Source of the DNA: Paractinoplanes lichenicola
GTDB lineage: Bacteria; Actinomycetota; Actinomycetes; Mycobacteriales; Micromonosporaceae
DNA length: 64,000 nt
Direction of reading: 5' to 3'
Assembly: GCF_016785085.1 (NCBI RefSeq)
Contig: NZ_JAENHO010000004.1
Location: 248,001-312,000, forward strand
The position numbers and the translations under genes were made by a program. Position 1 is the stretch's first letter. Every line of letters starts with the position of its first letter. Under the pieces are notes generated by a model. The model was not told where the DNA came from, made no database searches, and worked only from the letters and a program-made list of their open reading frames with translations. Of this stretch, positions 8,346 through 17,352 are shown in pieces.

Positions 8346-9794
8346 TCACCGGGCCAGGTTGACCCATACGCCCTTCGTCTCGGTGAACTCGTCCAGCGCG
8401 TACGTGCCCATCTCGCGCCCCCAGCCGGAGAGGCCGAAGCCGCCCCACGGCGCGCCCGGGTCGATCAGCGGCAGCTGGTTGACGAAGACGGTGCCGGCGT
8501 GGATCCGCGCGGCCAGCCGGTGCGCCGCCGTCAGGTCCTGCGTCCACAGCACCGCGGCCAGGCCATAGTCGCTGTCGTTGGCCCGCGCGATGACCTCGTC
8601 CTCGTCCTCGTAGCTGAAGATCGACAGCACCGGACCGAAGATCTCCTCGCGGGCGATGGTCATGTCATCCCGTACGCCGGAGAAGACGGTCGGTGTGAAG
8701 AAGTAGCCGTCGTCCAGGCCCGCCCCGGAGGCCCGCTTGCCGCCCGTGACGAGCTGGGCGCCCTGCTCGACGCCGCCGTTGACGTAGCCGGTGACCCGGT
8801 CCAGCTGCTCCTGCGAGACCAGCGGGCCGAGCACGGTGTCGAAGTCGATGCCGGGACCGATCTTGAGGGTCTGCGCGGCCGCCGCGATCTTCTCGGTGAA
8901 CTCGTCGGCCCGCTTGGCGTCGACATAGAACCTGGTGTACGCCCCGCAGGCCTGCCCGGTGTTGAACAGCGCGCCCTGCAGGTTGCCCATCACGGCCGCG
9001 TCGATGTCGGCGCCGCGGGTGATGATGCTCGGCGCCTTGCCGCCCAGCTCGAGGCTGACCCGCTTGAGGTCGGCCGCGGCCACCCCCGCGATCTGCTGGC
9101 CGACCTCGGTCGAGCCGGTGAACGAGATCTTGTTGACGCCGCGATGCGCGACCAGCGCCTTGCCCACCTCGGGACCGCCGGTCAGCACGTTGACGACGCC
9201 GGCCGGGATGCCCGCCTCCAGGCACAGCGCGCCCAGCTTGAGCGTGCTCAGCGGGGTCTGCTCGGCCGGCTTCAGCACCACGGTGTTGCCGGTGGCCAGG
9301 GCCGGGGCCAGCTTCCAGGCGGCGATCGCGAACGGGAAGTTCCACGGCGTGATCAGGCCGACCACGCCGAGCGGCTCGCGCCGGGTGTAGTGCAGCGTGT
9401 CCGGCACCGACACCGACGACAGCTTGCCCTCGATCTTGGTGGCCCAGCCGGCGTAGTAGCGGAACACCTGCGCGGCCAGGGTGACGTTGACGTTGGTGGT
9501 CAGCGCGATCGGCATGCCCTGGTCGTGCGTCTCCAGCTCGGCCAGCGCGGTGGCGTCCCGCTCGATCAGGTCGGCGACCTTCCAGAGCAGCCGCCCCCGG
9601 GCGTCCGGGCTCAGGTCGCGCCAGTCCGGGTCCTCGAACGCCGTCCGGGCCGCGGCCACCGCGACGTCCACGTCGGCGCTGCCGGCCTCGGCGAACTCGG
9701 CCAGCTTGGCCCCGCTGGCCGGGTCGAAGGTCTCGCTGACCCGGCCCGACGCCGCCGGAACCCACTCGCCGGCGATCAAGAGCTGTTCCGCCAC
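8346..9794 (-). CDS. NAD(P)-dependent aldehyde dehydrogenase
   Basis: 482 residues with the complete aldehyde dehydrogenase signature: [20 protein letters not shown], the general-base Glu in LELGGKAP, and the nucleophile in [13 protein letters not shown] start is preceded by a strong GAGGGAGG. First gene of the minus-strand operon with the ligase, CoA-transferase and hydratase, which suggests aldehyde to acid to acyl-CoA to beta-oxidation-like processing. A weak copy of the IclR-type motif lies about 85 bases upstream. Confidence 0.93.
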   Translation of the reverse strand: MAEQLLIAGEWVPAASGRVSETFDPASGAKLAEFAEAGSADVDVAVAAARTAFEDPDWRDLSPDARGRLLWKVADLIERDATALAELETHDQGMPIALTTNVNVTLAAQVFRYYAGWATKIEGKLSSVSVPDTLHYTRREPLGVVGLITPWNFPFAIAAWKLAPALATGNTVVLKPAEQTPLSTLKLGALCLEAGIPAGVVNVLTGGPEVGKALVAHRGVNKISFTGSTEVGQQIAGVAAADLKRVSLELGGKAPSIITRGADIDAAVMGNLQGALFNTGQACGAYTRFYVDAKRADEFTEKIAAAAQTLKIGPGIDFDTVLGPLVSQEQLDRVTGYVNGGVEQGAQLVTGGKRASGAGLDDGYFFTPTVFSGVRDDMTIAREEIFGPVLSIFSYEDEDEVIARANDSDYGLAAVLWTQDLTAAHRLAARIHAGTVFVNQLPLIDPGAPWGGFGLSGWGREMGTYALDEFTETKGVWVNLAR

Positions 9795-9878
9795 GGTGCC
9801 CTCCCTCAACGGCGGCACGCCCACCGCGCCACCGAGGTCCCGATCGTCGGGCGACCCCCGAACAGGGTCAACGCGATC

Positions 9879-9895
9879 GGACCGCCCACCGGACC
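9879..9895. promoter_or_regulatory. Weak match to the IclR-type 17-base motif
   Basis: GGACCGCCCACCGGACC differs at two fixed positions from the motif found in the catabolic island. It lies between the CoA operon (minus) and the SDR gene (plus). If functional it would link the CoA operon to the same regulon; the match alone is not convincing. Confidence 0.35.
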
Positions 9896-9939
9896 GCAAC
9901 GATGGCCCCCGTACGGCCTCCCGGGTCAGGATTCGGCGC

Positions 9940-10656
9940 ATGGGAGCTGTGGTGATCACCGGCGGAACCAGCGGCATCGGCCTGGCCGTGGCGGCCGCGC
10001 TGGTCGCGCAGGGCCGCCCGGTGGCCGTGCTGGGCCGCGACGCCGCCCGCTGTCAGGCCGCCCGGGACGCGCTGGGCGGGGACGTGCTGGCCGTTCCCGG
10101 CGACACCACCGACGCCCAAGTTCTTGCCGAGCTGGTCGCGGAGGCGGAACGCCGCTGGGGGGCGGTCGACGGCCTGGTCACCGCGGCCGGCCGACTGGCC
10201 CGCGGCAGCCTCCTCGAGCTCACGGAAGCCGACTTCCAGGCCGCCTGGGAGACCAACGTGATGGGCACCTGGCTGGCGATCCGGGCCGTAGCCCCCGGCA
10301 TGACCACCCGCGCCCACGGCCGGATCGTCACGATCGGCTCGGTGCTCGGCTCGACCGGCGCCCCCGAACGCGCCGGCTACGCCGCTACTAAGGGCGCGGT
10401 CGCCGCCCTGACCCGCTCGCTGGCCCTAGAACTGGCCGGCACCGGCATCACGGTCAACTGCGTCGCCCCAGGCCCCGTACGCACCCCCATGAACGCCACC
10501 GACAAGGTCTCGGACGCCTTCACCGCCAAGATCCCCGTCGGCCGCTGGGGCACCCCCGACGAGGTCGCCCACGCCGTGCTCACCCTGCTGGACCCGTCAA
10601 GCAGCTTCACCACCGGCAGCACATGGCACGTGGACGGCGGCTACACCGCTCAGTAA
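9940..10656 (+). CDS. Short-chain dehydrogenase/reductase
   Basis: 238 residues, classical SDR. The cofactor loop is TGGTSGIG, followed by VTAAG, the catalytic Ser in VTIGSVLGS and the YAATKGA motif, ending with HVDGGY. It predicts NAD(P)H-dependent oxidation or reduction of a secondary alcohol or carbonyl. It is divergent from the CoA operon and could belong to the same pathway. Its stop overlaps the convergent membrane-protein gene by seven bases. Confidence 0.92.
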   Translation: MGAVVITGGTSGIGLAVAAALVAQGRPVAVLGRDAARCQAARDALGGDVLAVPGDTTDAQVLAELVAEAERRWGAVDGLVTAAGRLARGSLLELTEADFQAAWETNVMGTWLAIRAVAPGMTTRAHGRIVTIGSVLGSTGAPERAGYAATKGAVAALTRSLALELAGTGITVNCVAPGPVRTPMNATDKVSDAFTAKIPVGRWGTPDEVAHAVLTLLDPSSSFTTGSTWHVDGGYTAQ

Positions 10657-11075
10657 CGCGCGCTCGTAAGCCGCAACCCGGGGATGAGCACGGCGGCAAG
10701 CGCGACATGCGTGACGGCCAAGACAATCTTGCTCCCGCTGGACGCCTCCACGCTCACGAACGGCACGAACGACACCGCCAGAACCACGAACGCCGCGATC
10801 GTCCAGATGAGAACGGCCCGAGCGGTGAACCGTTCCAGGATGGCCAAAGCCGCCCAGCCGACCAGGCTGAACACCGCCGCCATGAACACAATCTGGCCCA
10901 CGCCAAGGTCCATGACCGGCTGCCCCGGCGACTGCACCACCAGGTCATGCCCGAGCAGCGGCTCCCCGACGACCCACGCGACCACACTCGCGAGCACCGC
11001 AGCCCCGACCACCAGCATCCGCCTGCCCGTTCTGCCGAACCGCCCGGTGGACTGCGTCTTCGTTTGCACTGCCAT
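10650..11075 (-). CDS. Four-helix membrane protein (DUF6069-like)
   Basis: 141 residues with four hydrophobic segments (about residues 20-40, 60-80, 88-108 and 116-135) after a short basic N terminus. It resembles small actinobacterial membrane proteins annotated DUF6069; function unknown. A strong GGAGGAG site precedes the ATG by two bases. It is divergent from a MarR gene with three matching operator-like boxes between, so it is the likely target of that regulator. Confidence 0.75.
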   Translation of the reverse strand: MAVQTKTQSTGRFGRTGRRMLVVGAAVLASVVAWVVGEPLLGHDLVVQSPGQPVMDLGVGQIVFMAAVFSLVGWAALAILERFTARAVLIWTIAAFVVLAVSFVPFVSVEASSGSKIVLAVTHVALAAVLIPGLRLTSARY

Positions 11076-11084
11076 AGCTCCTCC

Positions 11085-11150
11085 TTGAGCAAGTCAATTG
11101 TTGAGCAAGTCAACCTTTTTCGGAGCCTAGCAGATACTTGAGAATGTCAA
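11085..11150. promoter_or_regulatory. Three TTGA-N5-TCAA boxes, probable MarR operators
   Basis: TTGAGCAAGTCAA occurs at 11085-11097 and 11101-11113, and TTGAGAATGTCAA at 11138-11150. Each is an inverted repeat TTGA/TCAA with a five-base centre. The first two flank the membrane protein's ribosome site and the third lies before the MarR start, so one regulator can act on both divergent genes. Confidence 0.8.
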
Positions 11151-11176
11151 CTATCGAGAATGCGTACCATTAGCCC

Positions 11177-11608
11177 ATGGCTGCCGAAGACCCGCTGATC
11201 ACCGAGCTGACCGACCTGGCCTTCCACGTGTCAGGCCGCCTCCAGCAGGGCTTCAATGCGATCGCGGCCGAGCTCGACCTGACACCCGTTCAGGCGGTAG
11301 CCCTGGTCAACCTGCGCGACCCGGCCCCCATGCGCGACCTGGCCGGCGTCCTCCACTGCGACGCCTCCAACGTCACCGGCATAGTCGACGGCCTGGAACG
11401 CCGCGGCCTCGTCACCCGCGAACCCGCCCCCACCGACCGCCGAGTCAAACACCTGATCCTGACCGACGAAGGCCACCGCCGCCGCAACCACCTGATGACC
11501 GAGGCCAACACCAGAGCCGAGGCCCTGTTCAACCTCCCGCCCGCCGACCGCCGCCACCTCCGCGACCTGCTCGCCACAATCGTCAACGCCGACCAGCAGC
11601 ATTCGTGA
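11177..11608 (+). CDS. MarR-family regulator
   Basis: 143 residues with the winged-helix MarR pattern: LTPVQAVALVNLRDPAPMRDLA, then HCDASNVTGIVDGLERRGLVTRE and the wing PTDRRVKHLILTDEG. It likely binds as a dimer to the three TTGA-N5-TCAA boxes upstream and regulates itself and the divergent membrane protein. The inducer is unknown. Confidence 0.92.
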   Translation: MAAEDPLITELTDLAFHVSGRLQQGFNAIAAELDLTPVQAVALVNLRDPAPMRDLAGVLHCDASNVTGIVDGLERRGLVTREPAPTDRRVKHLILTDEGHRRRNHLMTEANTRAEALFNLPPADRRHLRDLLATIVNADQQHS

Positions 11609-11908
11609 CCTGTTCCCCACCCGCAAATGCCGGACGCCGCCCATGCTCTGGCGGCCGTATCCAGCAATCGGTCTCAGTGGACGTCCCTTGTTCCCTCGGA
11701 AGCGGTCGTCTTTTCGTGGCAGCGTTCGTGCTGTTCAACGGGGCGATTTGTCAGGTCAGCCGGTGCTCCGCACCCGGGTCTCGTCCTTAGGATCAGCGGC
11801 ATACATTTCGTCGATCGACGGCGGCGACATGCCTCGGGTGCGGAATCCATGCAGCCGCGCGGCTCATCGAGACTATTCTTATCATTCAGGAGTACGGAAG
11901 CTGTGATT
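11609..11908. other. 300-base non-coding upstream region
   Basis: No gene is supported here. Base composition is noticeably less GC-rich than its surroundings, and the stretch just before the lectin-SGNH gene is AT-richer. It probably carries that gene's promoter and leader, but I cannot point to a confident -35/-10 pair. Confidence 0.5.
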
Positions 11909-13849
11909 ATGGCTGGAATGGGGCGACGCACGCTTGCTCGAGGTACTGTTTCGCTGCTTATGGCATGCGCATTTCTTACCGCCGGGGAACAAGCATTCGC
12001 CGCTGCTGGTAGCACTTTTACCTACATCGACTTCGCCGCCGCTTCTGATCTGATCCTCAACGGAAACGCTTCCGTCAGCGGCGCAGCGCTACGACTGAGT
12101 GGCACCGGCGTCGACGAGTCGGCTGCGGCGTGGCACGGTAAGCCCATCGATCCGGACGCTTCGTTCGAGAGCGTGCTTCATGTGTCCCTGCATGACGGCT
12201 CGACACCGCCGGCCGACGGTCTCGCTCTGGTGCTCCAGTCGTCCGGGGCGGGTACCGCCGCTATCGGCCGGTTCGGTGAAGGCATCGGTTATGGAGGCAT
12301 CACTCCGAGCGTCGAGGTCGAGTTCGACACGTGGCTCAACGACTGGGACCCCGATGCCAACCACATCGCTGTCACCACCGGCGGCGACGAAACGAAATCG
12401 CTGGCCATCGCCGCGCCTCCCTTCGCGTTGTACGGAGCCCCTTTCACAGCCTGGGTGAACTATGACGCGGCCGGAAAGCGTCTATCGGTCTTCGCGTCGC
12501 AGAATGCGCAGAAGCCGGCCGCCCCCATCGTGTCCGCCGACATTGATCTGTCCGCTGTACTCGGCAAGTCGGCTCCCGCGTACGTCGGTCTGACCGGAGG
12601 CACGGGATCGAACCACGAACTCGCCGATGTCACCTCCTGGTCATTCGGAGGTCCACCTACCACGGCTCCGCGATTGACCACTGCTCCTGCAGGTCTGATC
12701 TACGCTCCGCCGACGGGTACACGGAAAATCGCCATTGCGGCAGCGTCCGCACCGAGACTCAAGATTGAAGTCGATCGGGCGGCGTTGCGTCCTCGTGGGG
12801 TGAAGTACGACCGGCTTGGACTACCTAAGTCACCGGTTCGAGTTCAATGCTCCGGTCTTGGCGTCGAGTCGAGCAGCCCTTCCGTCACCTGCGAGTTGTC
12901 CCAAACCGACTCGAAGATCATCACGGTACCGCTGTGCTTCGACTTGCAGTCGACCACCGCCGACTTCGATCAGACATGCTTCCAGGTACGTGGCGGTCAT
13001 GGGATCGGACTCGGTGACTCTTACGCGAGCGGCGAGGGTGGGGGCGGCTACGTGAACAGCACCGCGAAGAACGGCCTCGGCGTCTGCGATCGTTCTCGGT
13101 ACGCCGCCTCGCAGCAACTCTTCGACCGGCACATGGCGAAGATCCGATACGACCTGCTGGCTTGCACCGGGTTCACGAGCGTCGACATGCAGAACGTCAG
13201 GGTGAGCAGGTCTCAAACGTATGCTCCGGTGGCGACTCAACTGGACTATCTGGACGACGACGTCACTTTGGTGACGCTCAGTGCCGGCGGAAATGATGCT
13301 GGCTTCTCCGATGACGTGAGTTCATGCCTGAAAGTCACCCGTTGCGACATCGACCCGGCGTTCACCACCAAGCTCGCCAAACGGCTCGCCGACATCCCAG
13401 GTCGCTTGGATGCTCTCTATGGTGCGGTGCGCGCGAAGGCGCCCAACGCTCAGGTCTTGGTCCAGGGCTATCCGTACCTGTTCCCGAAGACCGGGAACTG
13501 CCGCCGGACCGACGTCAGGATTTACGGAGCCGGAACCATCACTCCGGAGGAATACCACTTCATGATGCGGGAGGAGGAGCGGCTCAACGCCATGATCGCG
13601 ACAGCCGCCGGCGAGCACGGCTTCACCTTCGTGGACGTCGCTGCTCCCACCTCTTCTGACAGCTTCGCCGGCCACTGGTCGTGTGGCCCGGACAGTTGGA
13701 TTCACGACCTGACACTCTCGTCCGGCGCCAGCGCCAAACTGAAGCTCAGCCTCGAGGCGTTGCACCCTACTAAGGAAGGGCAGACCCACCTGGCGAACCT
13801 GCTCTGGGCCAAGCTGAATCGAGGCGGATGGACGCCGCCGTCCAGATGA
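11909..13849 (+). CDS. Secreted legume-lectin-like plus SGNH hydrolase fusion
   Basis: 646 residues. A signal peptide (Arg-rich start, hydrophobic core, cleavage near AFAAAG) leads into an L-type lectin-like beta sandwich (about residues 36-225; e.g. SVEVEFDTWLNDWDPDANHI). After a linker region comes an SGNH/GDSL hydrolase: GDSYASGEG near residue 368, GGND near 460 and the catalytic His in EALHPTKEG near 618. Paired Cys fit an exported protein. It probably hydrolyses an ester on a bound polysaccharide or lipid. A GTG two codons upstream is an alternative start. Confidence 0.85.
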   Translation: MAGMGRRTLARGTVSLLMACAFLTAGEQAFAAAGSTFTYIDFAAASDLILNGNASVSGAALRLSGTGVDESAAAWHGKPIDPDASFESVLHVSLHDGSTPPADGLALVLQSSGAGTAAIGRFGEGIGYGGITPSVEVEFDTWLNDWDPDANHIAVTTGGDETKSLAIAAPPFALYGAPFTAWVNYDAAGKRLSVFASQNAQKPAAPIVSADIDLSAVLGKSAPAYVGLTGGTGSNHELADVTSWSFGGPPTTAPRLTTAPAGLIYAPPTGTRKIAIAAASAPRLKIEVDRAALRPRGVKYDRLGLPKSPVRVQCSGLGVESSSPSVTCELSQTDSKIITVPLCFDLQSTTADFDQTCFQVRGGHGIGLGDSYASGEGGGGYVNSTAKNGLGVCDRSRYAASQQLFDRHMAKIRYDLLACTGFTSVDMQNVRVSRSQTYAPVATQLDYLDDDVTLVTLSAGGNDAGFSDDVSSCLKVTRCDIDPAFTTKLAKRLADIPGRLDALYGAVRAKAPNAQVLVQGYPYLFPKTGNCRRTDVRIYGAGTITPEEYHFMMREEERLNAMIATAAGEHGFTFVDVAAPTSSDSFAGHWSCGPDSWIHDLTLSSGASAKLKLSLEALHPTKEGQTHLANLLWAKLNRGGWTPPSR

Positions 13850-13978
13850 GACTTTGGCTCAGCAAGCCGGCCTGAAAGAAAGATCAGGTGAATTGGTTCC
13901 AGCCGGTGCCTACAAGGTCGGGGCGGAGCTATTCATGCCGGCAACGATCGTCGAACGGCGACCAACTGACGTATGTGA

Positions 13979-14596
13979 CTAGACCGCTGGGATTGCCAGT
14001 TGGGGGTTGATGCCGGCGAAGGCGAGGGTGATGACGAAGCCGGCGACTTCCTCGAGCTGTCGTGCCCGGTCCAGGCCGCCGAAGACGACTGGGGTGCCGC
14101 CGATGTCGCGGATCAGCGAGCTGACGGTCTGCAGCGGGGCTGGGTCGTCGCCGCAGATCGGGACTGTCACCGGGGGCGATGTGGGAGCCGTCCAGCGCGT
14201 CGACGGGAAAAGGTGAAGCGCCTTGACTACGTGGGCGCCGGGGGCGAGTTCGGCAACGCGCTGCGCGATCGCACGGCCGGGGTCGGTTCGTAGTACGCCT
14301 ATGCCGTGGTCGACCGCGTTGGTCGGGTCGATGAGTGGCTTGCCGGTGAGCGAGCCGTCGGGTGCGCCCACCGCCGTGAGGATGTCGGCGATGCCTTCCC
14401 AGCGCACGCTGAGCAGAACGGCGTCGGCGTCCTTGACGATGTCGGGCAGCGGCCCGTAGTGAGCTCCGGATGCCTCGGCCGCGGCGGCCGCGCGCTGGGG
14501 TGAACGGCCGCCGATGTTGACGTCGTGGCCGGCCCGGGTCCAGCCGGTGGCTAGTGCCGTGGCGAAGGTTCCGGTGCCGAGAATCGCGATTCGCAT
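13979..14596 (-). CDS. NADPH-dependent F420 reductase-like oxidoreductase
   Basis: 205 residues with an N-terminal Rossmann motif (MRIAILGTGTFATALATGW) and IGGRSPQRA after strand two, as in the F420:NADPH reductase/NAD-binding coenzyme F420-dependent family. The C-terminal part (GGTPVVFGGLDRARQLEEVAGF) is also family-like. Whether it really uses F420 cannot be told. It is divergent from an HxlR gene, the usual regulator of such small redox enzymes. Confidence 0.85.
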   Translation of the reverse strand: MRIAILGTGTFATALATGWTRAGHDVNIGGRSPQRAAAAAEASGAHYGPLPDIVKDADAVLLSVRWEGIADILTAVGAPDGSLTGKPLIDPTNAVDHGIGVLRTDPGRAIAQRVAELAPGAHVVKALHLFPSTRWTAPTSPPVTVPICGDDPAPLQTVSSLIRDIGGTPVVFGGLDRARQLEEVAGFVITLAFAGINPQLAIPAV

Positions 14597-14662
14597 GGGT
14601 TTGGACGTTAGAGAGTTCGACGCGAACCATGAGGTGCGCATCGGCCGTGGCACGATGGGCGG

Positions 14663-15049
14663 ATGTCTGGTGGCACGGGCCGAGACGGCTTGGAGTTCGT
14701 GGCGGACTGCCGGCTGCGGATGGGCACCGACCTGTTTGCGCACGTGTGGGATCCGGTGGTGCTGGCGGCGTTGACTGTCGGTCCGCGACGTCGCCGTGCG
14801 CTTCGGGCGCAGATCGGCGGGATCAGTGACAAGGCGCTGACCGAGGCACTCAACCGGCTCATCGCGAACGGCCTGCTCGAGAAGCGGTCGTACGCCGAGG
14901 CGCCTCCTCGGGTCGACTACGCGTTGACTCCCCTCGGCCAGACCTTCGCCGGGGGGCCGATGCGAGCGCTCGCCGACTGGGTTCTTCGGCACGGGGACGA
15001 GCTTTTCGAGGCGCAGCAACGGATGCGCCCGGCACACGCGCATTTGTGA
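14663..15049 (+). CDS. HxlR-family regulator
   Basis: 128 residues with the HxlR winged helix: WDPVVLAALTVGPRRRRALRAQIGGISDKALTEALNRLIANGLLEK and YALTPLGQTF. It lacks the Cys found in redox-sensing relatives near the N terminus except Cys16. Divergent from the F420 reductase-like gene by about 65 bases; probably its regulator. Confidence 0.9.
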   Translation: MSGGTGRDGLEFVADCRLRMGTDLFAHVWDPVVLAALTVGPRRRRALRAQIGGISDKALTEALNRLIANGLLEKRSYAEAPPRVDYALTPLGQTFAGGPMRALADWVLRHGDELFEAQQRMRPAHAHL

Positions 15050-15056
15050 GGGGTCG

Positions 15057-15953
15057 TTACCGGGCGGGCAGCACAGACGTGACGGCGTCGCGGACTTGGG
15101 TGCGGAACCAGGTGTGGGCGGGGTCGGTGTCGTAGCGCTGGTGCCAGACGGCGACGACCGGTGGGGCGGGCAGGGGCATCGGGAGCTCGTCGACGGCCAC
15201 GTCGAAGGCGGCGATCAGGGGGCGGCACGAGGCTTCGGGGACGGTCAGGACGGTCTCGCCGCGGGCCACGATGTGCAGGGCGGTGGCGCTCGTGCCGACG
15301 GCGGCGACGACGCGGCGACTGAGCCCGGCGGCGGCCAGGACGTCGTCGACGGGATCGGCCAGGCGGCCTCGGCGCGACAGGAGGATGTGCGGGCGGGCCG
15401 CGTACGCGGGAAGGGTCTTGATCTTGGGTGTGGCGCGGCGGCGCACCAGGACGAGGCGGTCGTGGCCGATCGTGTCGGAGCGGAACTCGGGCAGGTCCGG
15501 GAGGGTGGCGCCGATTTGCAGGTCGACGCGGCCGTGGCGCAGGTCGTCGGAGTCGCCGGTGGCCTCGGCCAGCAGTCGCAGGCTGACGCCGGGGGCTTGC
15601 TCGGCGAGTGCGCTCAGCAACGGGGGTGCGAGCGCGGTGGCCAGGGCGTCGTGGCATTGCAGGGTGAACGTGCGCTCGAGCGTGGCCGGGTCGAACTCGC
15701 GGCTCGGGGCCAGCACCGACTGGGCCTGCAGCAGCACCTCGCCGACGCGGTCGCGAATTCCCACCGCGTACGGGGTGGGGGTCATGGTGTGGCCGGAGCG
15801 CACGAGAATGTCGTCGCCCGTGAGCCGGCGGATGCGGCCCAGCGTACGGCTGACAGCGGGCACCGACAGGCGCAGGCGCTCGGCGGCCCCGGTGACGCTG
15901 TTCTCCTCGAGCAGGGCGTGCAGGGCCGTCAGCAGGTTCAGGTCCAGTTGCAT
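15057..15953 (-). CDS. LysR-family regulator
   Basis: 298 residues. N-terminal winged helix (LNLLTALHALLEENSVTGAAERLRLSVPAVSRTLGRIR) and a periplasmic-binding-like effector domain. An upstream ATG at 15965 is possible; 15953 was chosen because LysR proteins usually begin just before DLNLL. It is divergent from the inositol-monophosphatase-like gene, so it likely controls that four-gene run. The inducer is unknown. Confidence 0.9.
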   Translation of the reverse strand: MQLDLNLLTALHALLEENSVTGAAERLRLSVPAVSRTLGRIRRLTGDDILVRSGHTMTPTPYAVGIRDRVGEVLLQAQSVLAPSREFDPATLERTFTLQCHDALATALAPPLLSALAEQAPGVSLRLLAEATGDSDDLRHGRVDLQIGATLPDLPEFRSDTIGHDRLVLVRRRATPKIKTLPAYAARPHILLSRRGRLADPVDDVLAAAGLSRRVVAAVGTSATALHIVARGETVLTVPEASCRPLIAAFDVAVDELPMPLPAPPVVAVWHQRYDTDPAHTWFRTQVRDAVTSVLPAR

Positions 15954-16019
15954 GGCAGTAAACATTAGCTTGCCAAGGTTGCATTGGATTTAACCGCGCC
16001 GCGGGCCGATGCTCGATGC

Positions 16020-16778
16020 ATGGAACTTCTGAACTCGACCGTCACCGCCGTTCGTGAGGCGGGCGCCCGGCTGCTGGACCGTTACTCGACCTCGAGCCGT
16101 CCGGCGACCCTCGACGACCTGCTCGCGGCGCTGCGGGCCAACGACACCGCCGTCAGCGACGTGCTGCGGCCGGCCCTGTCGCACGCGCCCTGGGAGTCCG
16201 ACGAGCACGCTACCGGGCCGATCGCCGGAGGGGACCGCTGGGTGGTGGACCCGGTCGGCGGCAACGTCAACACCGTGCACGGCATGACCGACTGGAACAT
16301 CGGCGTCAGCCTCGTCCGCGACGGGCGGCCGGTGCTGGCCGTGCTCTACGCGCCGCTGGCCGATGAGATGTTCACGGCTACGGCGGGCGGCGGGGCGTTT
16401 CTCAACGGGGTGGCGCTGCGGGTCAGCGCCAAAAATGATTTGCGGGCCGCGGTGGTCGGCACAGGCCAGGCGGCACCCGGTCGTTCCTTCAAATCAGCGG
16501 CTTTCATGGGGGCCTCGATCACCGCCATGATGCAAGAGGCCCTGTACGTCCGCATGTCCGTGCCCGTCGGGCATCAGCTGGCGCAGGTCGCGGCCGGGCG
16601 GATGGACGCGCACTGGCAGTACGACAACGTGCGCTCGCACATCGGGCCGGTGCTGCTCGTGCAGGAGGCGGGCGGCGTCGTCACCGACCTCGACGGGAAG
16701 CCCTGGGACATCACGTCGCCGTCCTATGTGGCGGCCGCGCCGGGCGTGCACGCGGCTGCCCTCGCGGTGGTGCGCTGA
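16020..16778 (+). CDS. Inositol-monophosphatase-like protein with altered metal motif
   Basis: 252 residues with the overall pattern of the IMPase family, including DWNIGVSLVRDGRPVLAVLYAP, GGGAFLNG and a C-terminal EAGG. The metal-binding motif, normally DP(I/L)DGTxN, reads DPVGGNVN at residues 77-84: the second Asp and the Thr are replaced. This predicts weak or altered phosphatase chemistry. First gene of a run with a Rossmann protein, glycosyltransferase and acetyltransferase. Confidence 0.82.
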   Translation: MELLNSTVTAVREAGARLLDRYSTSSRPATLDDLLAALRANDTAVSDVLRPALSHAPWESDEHATGPIAGGDRWVVDPVGGNVNTVHGMTDWNIGVSLVRDGRPVLAVLYAPLADEMFTATAGGGAFLNGVALRVSAKNDLRAAVVGTGQAAPGRSFKSAAFMGASITAMMQEALYVRMSVPVGHQLAQVAAGRMDAHWQYDNVRSHIGPVLLVQEAGGVVTDLDGKPWDITSPSYVAAAPGVHAAALAVVR

Positions 16779-17347
16779 TGCGGGTCGCCGTGCTGGGTGC
16801 TTCGGGTGCAACCGGGCGTCTGCTGACTTCTGCGGCCCGTGCGCGGGGGTTGTCCGTCGTGGAGATCGCCCGCTCGCTGCCGCCGCCCGCGGTCTTCGGC
16901 GACGTGCACGACCCGGATTCGATCAAGCGGGCCGTGGACGGGTGTGACGTGCTGGTGTCCGGGCTGGGGGTCGTGCGGGACAGCCCGCCGGGCACGCTGG
17001 CTGCGGGGGCTCGGGCAGCGGTCGGCTCCGGGGTGCCGCGGGTGATCTGGTTGGGGGCGTTCGGGACGGGACGCACCGCGGTCTTTGCTAGCGGGCTCAC
17101 CAGAGCAGTTATCGGGCTGGCGCTGCGTCGCGAGCTGGCCGACAAGGCTGCCGCCGACGAGATCGTGCTGGCGGCGGGCGGGACGGTCTTCCACGCCGGT
17201 CCGCTCACGAACGCCCCGGGCTCGCGCGCGTTCCTGCCCCGCCGGTTCTTCCCGGCGACCATCAGCCGGTCCACGGTGGCCGCGGCGATGATCGATGAGG
17301 CGATCCGGCCGCAGAACCCCGGCCGCATCGTGACGGCGCTAGCGTAG
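16778..17347 (+). CDS. NAD(P)-binding NmrA/SDR-like protein
   Basis: 189 residues beginning MRVAVLGASGATGRLL, the glycine motif of atypical SDR/NmrA-type proteins, with FGDVHDPDSIKRAVDGCDVLV following. There is no clear YxxxK, so it may be a sensor or an atypical reductase. The ATG shares one base with the previous stop (TGATG), which indicates coupling to the IMPase-like gene. Confidence 0.85.
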   Translation: MRVAVLGASGATGRLLTSAARARGLSVVEIARSLPPPAVFGDVHDPDSIKRAVDGCDVLVSGLGVVRDSPPGTLAAGARAAVGSGVPRVIWLGAFGTGRTAVFASGLTRAVIGLALRRELADKAAADEIVLAAGGTVFHAGPLTNAPGSRAFLPRRFFPATISRSTVAAAMIDEAIRPQNPGRIVTALA

Positions 17348-17352
17348 GGCGG

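Noticed and set aside
8499..10391. Very long plus-strand open frame opposite the aldehyde dehydrogenase
   Set aside because: It mirrors a clear dehydrogenase on the other strand; its product is Gly/Arg/His-rich with no domain. Same for the long antisense frames opposite the FG-GAP protein, the Rieske operon, the ABC ATPase and GMC 1.
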